The translations under genes and the position numbers were made by a program. Source: Pseudooctadecabacter sp. (GTDB lineage: Bacteria; Pseudomonadota; Alphaproteobacteria; Rhodobacterales; Rhodobacteraceae). From it: 33,772 nt of DNA. The notes under the pieces were generated by a model that saw nothing but the letters and a program-made list of their open reading frames with translations, searched no databases and was not told where the DNA came from. This document shows positions 6,544 to 12,977 of this stretch, piece after piece. Location: positions 1 through 33,772 of the forward strand of contig NZ_JAHDGE010000019.1 in the NCBI RefSeq assembly GCF_020627745.1, written 5' to 3'. Position 1 is the stretch's first letter, and each line of letters starts with the position of its first letter.

Positions 6544-8415
6544 ATGAGGGGGGAGGACAAGCTGCCCGTCCTGCCCTTTCCAACGCCGCCCCGCCCCGCC
6601 AAACCACAAGGGGCCACCCCCCAAAGGTCACAGGACACGGCCCAGATGCTGGCCCATGCCATCGCCGCTTTGCACCAGGCGATGGTCACCCCGCCCGTGG
6701 ACCTGAGCGTCACGGACCTGCCGCCCCCCGATGCGCAGGCGGAGGAGGCGTTCACCCCCGTGGGCATCCCGCCCAGCACACCTCGGTGGCGGGCGAGCAC
6801 AACGCCCACAACACCCCTAGACCCGAAGGTCGGGCGGGTGGGTGTCGCCGCAGGCGCAGTCACACCGCCTGACCCCAAAGACCCTCTGGCCCGGCGCATC
6901 ACGGCGCTGCATTTTCCGCGCTTTTCCATGAACCGCTGGCAGTGGCACATGGACCGCGCGGGTCAGGCCCCACCGCCCGAGGTGCCTGTGGCCCTCGCCG
7001 TCGAAGGCCCCCACGGCCCCGTCATCCATGCCACCAACCGCGCCGCCGACCAGCACGGCATCCGGATCGGCGCGCGGGTGGTGGACATGCGCGCGCTGGT
7101 GCCCGATCTGCGGGTGGACTTTGCCGATGTGGGGGGCGACCGCGCGGCCTTGGGGCGGTTGATGCTGTGGGTGCGGCGCTGGTGCCCGTGGTCCACGGTC
7201 GACGGGCCTGCAGGGCTGGTCATGGACACCACCGGGTCCGACCACCTGTGGGGCGGTGAGGCGGCGATGCTGCGCGAAATCGAAGGCAAGCTGTCCACGC
7301 TGGGGCTGGAAACCGATCTGGCCACCGCCCCCACCCATGGCGCGGCCTGGGCGCTGTCGCGCTGCGGTGGCGTGCGCGAGGTCTGCGCACCGCAGGACCT
7401 TGCCACCAAAACCGCCCCCCTGCCCGTGCGCGCCCTGCGGCTGCACCCCGATACGGTGCTTCTCCTGAAACGGCTCGGCCTGAAAACCGTGGGCGCACTG
7501 GCCGATGTGCCGCGTCTGTCGCTGGCGCGCCGGTTCCAGAAGGCGGAACTGGTGCAGAACCCTCTGCTGCGGCTGGACCAACTCATGGGCCGCATGGCCG
7601 AACCCCTGCAAAGCCCTGATGACCCGCCGCAATTCTGCGTCCAGTCCAGCCTGCCGGAACCTGTGATGGACCCCGAACCGCACCTGCCCGATATGGCGCA
7701 AGAGCTTTGCGCAGGGCTGCATGCCGCAGGTCTTGGCGCGCGGCGCATCACCCTTACTGTTTACCGCACCGATGGGGAGGTTGACCGCATTGGCACAGCC
7801 ACGTCCCAAGCCAGCCGCGATGCAGCCCACATCCTGCGTCTGTTTGACGGCAAGCTGGAACGGTTGAACCCCGGCTTCGGCTTCGATCTGATCACGCTGG
7901 AGGCCAGTGTCGTCGAACACGTCGATGTCGTGCAAACCCGCATCGAAGGCGGCAGCGATGAGGGCACGGAACTGGCCCGTCTGGTGGACCGCCTGTCGGC
8001 CAAGTTCGGTGCGGACAACATCCGCCGCCCCGCCCCGCGCGACAGTCACATCCCCGAACGCCGCGAAGGCTGGCATCCCGCCATGGCCCCCGATGCCGCC
8101 CCCCTGCCCGCTCATCCACGCCCGCGCCCCTTGCGCCTGTTGCAGCCCCCCGAGGATATCCGCGTCCTTTATGCCGTGCCTGAAGGCCCGCCCGCCCAGT
8201 TCATGTGGCGGCGTCAGACCCATAAAGTGGTCCGGTTTGAAGGCCCCGAACGGATCGCGCCCGAATGGTGGGCCGACCGCCCCGGCACGCGGTTGCGCGA
8301 TTATTACCGGATCGAGGACCAGCACGGGTGCCGGTACTGGCTGTTTCGCGAAGGCGTGGTGGGCGATGGTCGCGGCGGTGCACCCCGCTGGTGTGTGCAA
8401 GGATTGTTCGCATGA
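6544..8415 (+). CDS. imuB: ImuB, inactive Y-family polymerase subunit of the SOS mutasome
   Basis: A 623-residue protein. From about residue 119 it follows the Y-family fold: ITALHFPRFSMNRWQW takes the place of the catalytic DxD strand, and VMDTTGSDHLWGGE the place of the SIDE motif. The catalytic acidic residues are therefore missing, as is usual for ImuB, which acts as a scaffold linking ImuA, DnaE2 and the sliding clamp. The C-terminus (RLLQPPEDIRVLYAVPEG, then YRIEDQHGCRYWLFREG) is characteristic. Residues 1-118 are a Pro/Ala-rich extension I do not expect in this family; the true start could be further in, but the next in-frame ATGs are at 6646 and 6682 and still leave an extension. It lies 63 bp after imuA and is followed by a strong terminator. 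Confidence 0.88.
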   Translation: MRGEDKLPVLPFPTPPRPAKPQGATPQRSQDTAQMLAHAIAALHQAMVTPPVDLSVTDLPPPDAQAEEAFTPVGIPPSTPRWRASTTPTTPLDPKVGRVGVAAGAVTPPDPKDPLARRITALHFPRFSMNRWQWHMDRAGQAPPPEVPVALAVEGPHGPVIHATNRAADQHGIRIGARVVDMRALVPDLRVDFADVGGDRAALGRLMLWVRRWCPWSTVDGPAGLVMDTTGSDHLWGGEAAMLREIEGKLSTLGLETDLATAPTHGAAWALSRCGGVREVCAPQDLATKTAPLPVRALRLHPDTVLLLKRLGLKTVGALADVPRLSLARRFQKAELVQNPLLRLDQLMGRMAEPLQSPDDPPQFCVQSSLPEPVMDPEPHLPDMAQELCAGLHAAGLGARRITLTVYRTDGEVDRIGTATSQASRDAAHILRLFDGKLERLNPGFGFDLITLEASVVEHVDVVQTRIEGGSDEGTELARLVDRLSAKFGADNIRRPAPRDSHIPERREGWHPAMAPDAAPLPAHPRPRPLRLLQPPEDIRVLYAVPEGPPAQFMWRRQTHKVVRFEGPERIAPEWWADRPGTRLRDYYRIEDQHGCRYWLFREGVVGDGRGGAPRWCVQGLFA

Positions 8416-8417
8416 GG

Positions 8418-8452
8418 GGGACGATCTGCGATCGGTGCCTGCGGCAGGCGGG
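8418..8452 (+). repeat. 35-bp element, copy A, downstream of imuB
   Basis: Matches 11886-11920 without gaps at 30 of 35 positions by my count. In both places it sits directly after a mutasome gene's stop codon and is followed by a hairpin and a copy of the GAGTATTT-type motif, so the three parts form a composite intergenic repeat of 88-97 bp. Confidence 0.7.
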
Positions 8453-8456
8453 GCGC

Positions 8457-8479
8457 GCGCCGCTGCGCGGCGCTTTTTT
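8457..8479 (+). terminator. intrinsic terminator between imuB and dnaE2
   Basis: A perfect 7-bp stem GCGCCGC (8457-8463) and GCGGCGC (8467-8473) with a TGC loop, followed directly by six T. This is a textbook rho-independent terminator 42 bp after the imuB stop. It implies that dnaE2 is at least partly uncoupled from the SOS promoter of imuA, or that the signal is read through. Confidence 0.8.
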
Positions 8480-8505
8480 GAGTATTTTTGGCAAAACGAA
8501 ACAGG
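8476..8505 (+). repeat. dispersed intergenic motif, copy 2
   Basis: Begins in the T-run of the terminator and reads GAGTATTTTTGGCAAAACG and on to CAGG. It is the inverted counterpart of copy 1, so the two copies flank imuB. Confidence 0.65.
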
Positions 8506-8522
8506 GCGCGGGGCAGTGACAC

Positions 8523-11500
8523 ATGCCCGAGAATGACCATCAGCATCCGCGCCGCACCCTGCCCGAGGACGGGGTGTTCACGCCCAACGTCAAGGCGTCC
8601 TATGTCGAGTTGGGGATGTTCAGCTGTTTTTCCTTTCTGCGTGGCGCATCGGATGCCGTGGATCTGGCGTCCGAGGCTTGGTCGCTGGGCTATGACTGCA
8701 TCGCGGTGGCGGACCTGAACACGCTGGCGGGCGTCGTGCGCATCTGGGGCGAGGCGCGCAAGGCCAAGCTGCGTCCGCTGATTGGCGCGCGGATCGAGCT
8801 GATCACCGGTGAGGCCTTTCTGGCCTACCCCCGCGACCGTGCCGCCTATGGGCGGTTGTCACAGCTGATTTCCAAGGGCCGGATGACCGACAGGGATGGC
8901 AACTGGCAGGCCAAAGGTGCGTGTGATCTGACATTGGGCGATCTGGCCGCCCACCAAGAGGGGCTGATCCTGATTGCTGTGCCCTCTGAGGATGTGCAGA
9001 CGTACGGGCGCGGGTTGGCCCGGCTGTGCAAGGCGCTGCCGTCCTTGGGCTATCTGGCGGCCTCCTACCTTTACCGGGGCGATGATGCGCTGCGCATCAA
9101 CCGGACTGACGCGCTGGCGCGGCGTCATGGGCTGCGTCTGCTGGCCACCAATGACGTGTTGTACCACGCGCCCGAGCGTCGCCCCTTGCAGGACATCATG
9201 ACCTGCATCCGCGACCATTGCACCCTGACCGAGGCTGGCAGCCGGTTGGAACCCAACGCCGAACGCCACCTCAAATCCCCCGCAGACATGGAACGCCTGT
9301 TCCGCCAGTGGCCCCATGCCATCGCCGCCACCCGCGCCGTGGCCGATGCCATCACCTTTGATCTGGGTGAACTGGCCTACGAATACCCCCGTGAGGTGAT
9401 CCCCACAGACATGACACCCCAGGCCTATCTGGAAAAGCTGACATGGGAGGGGGCCGCCTGGCGCTATCCGGACGGCGTGGCCGAGGCGACGAAGGCCGTT
9501 TTGGCCAAGGAACTGGCGATGATCGAAAAGCTTGATATTGCGCGGTATTTTCTGACCATCCACGACATCATCCACTATGCCCGCCACGTGGCCCAGCCCG
9601 AAATCCTGTGTCAGGGGCGCGGGTCGGCGGCCAATTCCGCCGTCTGCTATGTGCTGGGGATCACAGCCGTGGATCCCGCGCAGCACAGCCTGCTGTTTGA
9701 ACGCTTTATCAGCGAAGAACGCAAAGAGCCGCCCGATATCGACGTGGATTTCGAACATGAACGCCGCGAGGAGGTGATCCAGCATATCTATCAGAAATAC
9801 GGCCGCGACCGCGCAGGGCTTTGTGCCACGGTGATCCACTACCGCCCCCGGTCCGCCATCCGTGAAGTGGGCAAGGTCATGGGCCTCAGCGAGGATGTGA
9901 CCGGTGCGCTGGCCAAGACGATCTGGGGCAGCTGGGGCAAGGATGTGGACGGAGACCATGCCAAGGAGGCCGGTCTTGATATGTCCGATCCGCTGCTCAG
10001 GCGGACGATTTTGTTGGCGGGGCAATTGATCGGGATGCCGCGTCACCTGAGCCAGCATGTGGGCGGGTTTATCCTGACCGAACGCCCCCTGACGGAAACG
10101 GTGCCCATCGGCAACGGGGCCATGGCGGACCGGACATTTATTGAATGGGACAAGGACGATATCGACGCACTTGGCATCCTGAAGGTCGATATTCTGGCGC
10201 TGGGGATGCTGACCTGCATCCGCAAATGTTTCGACATGATATCAAAGCAGTACGGGCGCGACCTGACCCTTGCGACCACCCCGCAGGAAGACCCGCGCGT
10301 CTATGACATGCTGTGCCGCGGCGACAGCATCGGCGTCTTTCAGGTGGAAAGCCGCGCCCAGATCAACATGCTGCCGCGCCTGCGCCCGCGCCGGTTCTAT
10401 GATCTGGTGATCGAGGTCGCCATCGTCCGCCCCGGCCCCATTCAGGGCGACATGGTCCACCCCTATCTGCGCCGCCGCAACGGGGAGGAACAGGTGATCT
10501 ATCCCGCCCCTGGCGCCCCCCATGATCCGGCTGAGTTGAAGAACATCCTTGGCCGCACCCTGGGCGTGCCGATCTTTCAGGAACAGGCCATGAAGATCGC
10601 CATCGAGGCGGCAGAATTCTCCCCCGCGGAAGCCAACGAGCTGCGCAAGGCCATGGCGACCTTCCGGTCCCGCGGCACGATTGAACTGTTGCAGGAAAAG
10701 ATGGTGGGCCGGATGATGCGGCGCGGCTACGACGAAGACTTCGCGCGCCGCTGTTTCGACCAGATCAAGGGCTTTGGCGAATACGGCTTTCCCGAAAGCC
10801 ATGCCGCGTCTTTCGCGCTGCTGGTCTATGTATCCAGCTGGCTGAAATGCCACTACCCCGATGCCTTTTGTGCAGCCTTGCTGAACTCCCAACCCATGGG
10901 GTTTTACGCCCCCGCACAGCTGGTCCGCGATGCCCGCGAACACGGGGTCGAGGTCCGCCCGCCGGATGTGAATTATTCCCATTGGGACAGCACGCTGGAG
11001 CCGCTGACCGGATACCACGTCCCCTCTTCATCTGGCCAGAAAAACTCAAATCCCACCGATCCCACCGGGCGCTACGCCCTCCGGCTGGGGCTGCGCCAGA
11101 TCACAGGCTTCCGCGAAGACGCCGCCGCCCGCCTGATCGCGGCCCGCGATGCGCCCTACCGCGATCTGAAAGACCTGCAAGACCGCGCAGGGCTGACCGC
11201 CCCGCACGTGCGCCGACTGGCCGAAGCCGATGCCCTGCGATCCATGTTTCTGGACCGCCGTCAGGCGCTCTGGGACGCCAAAGCGCTGCGCGACGCGCCT
11301 GATTTGCCGCTGTTCCAAGAGGCGCGCGATGAGGGGGCGGAGGCCCCCGTGGCCTTGCCGGAAATGCCTGTCAGCGAACAGGTGGTGGCCGATTACCAGA
11401 CCCTGCGGCTGAGCCTGAAAAAACATCCCATGGCGTTTTTGCGCCGGTCTTTGGCCGGGCAAGGTTACACCGATTGCGGGCAGCTGAAAGACATGGGCGG

Positions 11501-11882
11501 CTGGCGGAAGGTGTCGATGGCGGGGCTGGTGCTGATCCGCCAGCGGCCCGGATCGGCCAAAGGCGTCTGTTTCATCACCATCGAGGACGAACACGGGGTG
11601 GCCAATCTGGTGATCTGGCCCAAGGTGATGGAGGCGTACCGCAAAATCATCATGCAATCGCGTCTGATCGTGATCCATGGCTATGTGCAGCGCGATGTGG
11701 ATGTGATTCACGTGGTGGCGGAACGTCTGGAGGACCGGTCGGACGCCCTATTGGCCCTGTCAGCGGATGCGATGCCCACAACGGTGGCGCGGGCCGATCA
11801 CGTCGTCAGCCCTTTGCCGTCCACGTCATCGCGCCACCCCCGCGATGTACAGATCATTCCGAAAAGCCGTGATTTTCACTGA
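8523..11882 (+). CDS. dnaE2: error-prone DNA polymerase DnaE2 (ImuC)
   Basis: A 1119-residue C-family polymerase. The N-terminal PHP domain begins with YVELGMFSCFSFLRGASD. The catalytic aspartates are present: D405 and D407 in PDIDVDFEHERRE and D556 in ILKVDILALGML, matching the E. coli DnaE triad. Then come the fingers (NELRKAMATFRSRG), a helix-hairpin-helix region (ITGFREDAAARLIAARDAP) and a C-terminal OB fold (KGVCFITIEDEHGVANLVIW). As DnaE2 it is the catalytic subunit of the ImuAB mutasome and makes damage-induced mutations. Residues about 830-851 are an insert that overlaps a copy of the dispersed intergenic motif. The gene starts 107 bp after imuB, behind a terminator. Length and motifs make the call secure. 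Confidence 0.95.
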   Translation: MPENDHQHPRRTLPEDGVFTPNVKASYVELGMFSCFSFLRGASDAVDLASEAWSLGYDCIAVADLNTLAGVVRIWGEARKAKLRPLIGARIELITGEAFLAYPRDRAAYGRLSQLISKGRMTDRDGNWQAKGACDLTLGDLAAHQEGLILIAVPSEDVQTYGRGLARLCKALPSLGYLAASYLYRGDDALRINRTDALARRHGLRLLATNDVLYHAPERRPLQDIMTCIRDHCTLTEAGSRLEPNAERHLKSPADMERLFRQWPHAIAATRAVADAITFDLGELAYEYPREVIPTDMTPQAYLEKLTWEGAAWRYPDGVAEATKAVLAKELAMIEKLDIARYFLTIHDIIHYARHVAQPEILCQGRGSAANSAVCYVLGITAVDPAQHSLLFERFISEERKEPPDIDVDFEHERREEVIQHIYQKYGRDRAGLCATVIHYRPRSAIREVGKVMGLSEDVTGALAKTIWGSWGKDVDGDHAKEAGLDMSDPLLRRTILLAGQLIGMPRHLSQHVGGFILTERPLTETVPIGNGAMADRTFIEWDKDDIDALGILKVDILALGMLTCIRKCFDMISKQYGRDLTLATTPQEDPRVYDMLCRGDSIGVFQVESRAQINMLPRLRPRRFYDLVIEVAIVRPGPIQGDMVHPYLRRRNGEEQVIYPAPGAPHDPAELKNILGRTLGVPIFQEQAMKIAIEAAEFSPAEANELRKAMATFRSRGTIELLQEKMVGRMMRRGYDEDFARRCFDQIKGFGEYGFPESHAASFALLVYVSSWLKCHYPDAFCAALLNSQPMGFYAPAQLVRDAREHGVEVRPPDVNYSHWDSTLEPLTGYHVPSSSGQKNSNPTDPTGRYALRLGLRQITGFREDAAARLIAARDAPYRDLKDLQDRAGLTAPHVRRLAEADALRSMFLDRRQALWDAKALRDAPDLPLFQEARDEGAEAPVALPEMPVSEQVVADYQTLRLSLKKHPMAFLRRSLAGQGYTDCGQLKDMGGWRKVSMAGLVLIRQRPGSAKGVCFITIEDEHGVANLVIWPKVMEAYRKIIMQSRLIVIHGYVQRDVDVIHVVAERLEDRSDALLALSADAMPTTVARADHVVSPLPSTSSRHPRDVQIIPKSRDFH
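11021..11051 (-). repeat. dispersed motif copy 3, inside the dnaE2 coding sequence
   Basis: The reverse strand reads ATTTGAGTTTTTCTGGCCAG and continues into GATGAAGAGGGG, which resembles copies 1 and 2 (about 23 of 33 positions with copy 1). Here it is translated in frame as part of residues 830-851 of DnaE2. The reading frame is kept. Confidence 0.5.
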
Positions 11883-11885
11883 GGC

Positions 11886-11982
11886 GGGACGATCTTCGAT
11901 CGGGTCCTGCGGACGGCGGGTGCAAATTTTCTGACGAAAATTTGGCCTCCGGCGGAGGTATTTGAGAACCAGAGAAATCAGG
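11886..11982 (+). repeat. composite intergenic repeat, copy B, between dnaE2 and fdsD
   Basis: Contains, in order, the 35-bp element (11886-11920), a perfect 8-bp inverted repeat CAAATTTT/AAAATTTG (11923-11944), a hairpin CCTCC-GGC-GGAGG (11946-11958) and a copy of the GAG-TATTT-type motif (11954-11982). It sits between convergent genes and probably ends transcription from both sides, although no run of six T follows either stem. It just reaches into the fdsD stop codon. Confidence 0.6.
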
Positions 11983-12196
11983 CTGTGGTTTTCACGACCC
12001 TTTGCGCACCCTCCAGGGCCAGCGGGCTCAGGCCGTCACCGCCTGCATCAAGATGGGCGGCCAGTTGATCCAGCATCCGCGGCTCCCAGAATTCTTTCAG
12101 GTGATCGGCCACGCGCTGCGCCTTGTCGGCGTCCGGCTGGGTTTCGAAAAACGTGGCGATCTGGTTGGCCATGCGGACCATTTTGTCAGGCGACAT
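11978..12196 (-). CDS. fdsD: formate dehydrogenase delta subunit FdsD
   Basis: A 72-residue protein starting MSPDKMVRMANQIATFF, the typical beginning of FdsD, followed by ADHLKEFWEPRMLDQLAAH. FdsD is the small subunit needed for assembly of the NAD-dependent molybdenum formate dehydrogenase, probably for cofactor loading together with FdsC. The open frame continues to 12262, but the ATG at 12196 matches the family start and gives an 11-bp overlap with fdsC upstream. It is the last gene of fdsGBACD. Confidence 0.9.
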   Translation of the reverse strand: MSPDKMVRMANQIATFFETQPDADKAQRVADHLKEFWEPRMLDQLAAHLDAGGDGLSPLALEGAQRVVKTTA

Positions 12197-12977
12197 CGGT
12201 GGCGTCCTCGGTGTGAATACGGTGGGGATGGGTGAAGATTTCAAAGGTGTCGTCGCGCGCAAGGGCGACGAGGGTGATATCGGCGGCCTCGGCCGTCTCG
12301 ACGGCCAAGGTTGTAGGGGCTGAGACAGCGAGGACCACAGGCGCGCCCGCCATCGCCGCCTTTTGCACCATTTCGACCGAGACGCGCGAGGTCAGGACAA
12401 TCGCCCCGGCTGTGGTATCAGGTGTCGCGCCGATCAGTTTGTCCAATGCATTGTGGCGCCCGACATCTTCGCGAACAGTCACAAGCCCTTGATCCGGTTC
12501 GAAAAAGCCCGCGCCATGCACCGCACGGGTCCGATCATGCAGCGCTTGCCCCGCCCGCAGGGCTGCCATCGCATTTGCGATTTGAGGCGCGGTCAGCGTC
12601 AACTCAGCTGCGACCTTGGGCACAGCGCGGTCCGCCTCCTCAAGGCTGTCGATCCCGCACAGGCCACACCCCACAGGGCCCGCCATGGCCCGCCTGCGGC
12701 TGGCCAATGCCTCCGCCTGCGCGTCCGGCAGCCACATCTGCACCTCGATACCTTTGGGATGGGTCACGACCTCGATACTTTCAACCTCACCCAAGCCTTC
12801 GGTACGGGTAAATCCGCGCCCGAAATCCTCCAGATCACCGGGGGTCGCCATCATCACGGCCTGCGTGGTGCCGTTGTAGACCAGCGCCACAGGCACCTCT
12901 TCCGGCAGCGCGCGGCTGGCCTTTCGCGCGCGACCGTTGCTCACCACGTGAGCGGTGGTTGCGCGCGCGCCGGTCAC
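12186..12977 (-). CDS. fdsC: FdsC / FdhD-family formate dehydrogenase accessory sulfurtransferase
   Basis: A 263-residue FdhD-family protein. The signature GPVGCGLCGIDSLEEA holds the CxxC pair that, in E. coli FdhD, carries sulfur from IscS to the molybdenum cofactor. RTRAVHGAGFF and VREDVGRHNALDKLIG are further conserved blocks. It is needed for sulfurated, active formate dehydrogenase. I place the start at GTG 12977, whose last two bases overlap the fdsA stop (GTGA). The frame is open to 13037, but that would extend 64 bp into fdsA and add a sequence not seen in the family. The product is cytosolic and works on FdsA with FdsD. Confidence 0.9.
   Translation of the reverse strand: MTGARATTAHVVSNGRARKASRALPEEVPVALVYNGTTQAVMMATPGDLEDFGRGFTRTEGLGEVESIEVVTHPKGIEVQMWLPDAQAEALASRRRAMAGPVGCGLCGIDSLEEADRAVPKVAAELTLTAPQIANAMAALRAGQALHDRTRAVHGAGFFEPDQGLVTVREDVGRHNALDKLIGATPDTTAGAIVLTSRVSVEMVQKAAMAGAPVVLAVSAPTTLAVETAEAADITLVALARDDTFEIFTHPHRIHTEDATDVA

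Noticed and set aside
6900-7300. ImuB as an active Y-family polymerase
   Set aside because: The acidic residues expected in the first strand and in the SIDE-type motif are replaced.
6817-8400. Long open frame of 527 codons antisense to imuB
   Set aside because: It mirrors imuB codon structure in high-GC DNA, has no recognisable domain, and imuB itself is clearly coding.
11010-11075. Intein or intron in dnaE2
   Set aside because: The insert is only about 22 residues, stays in frame and has no splicing motifs.
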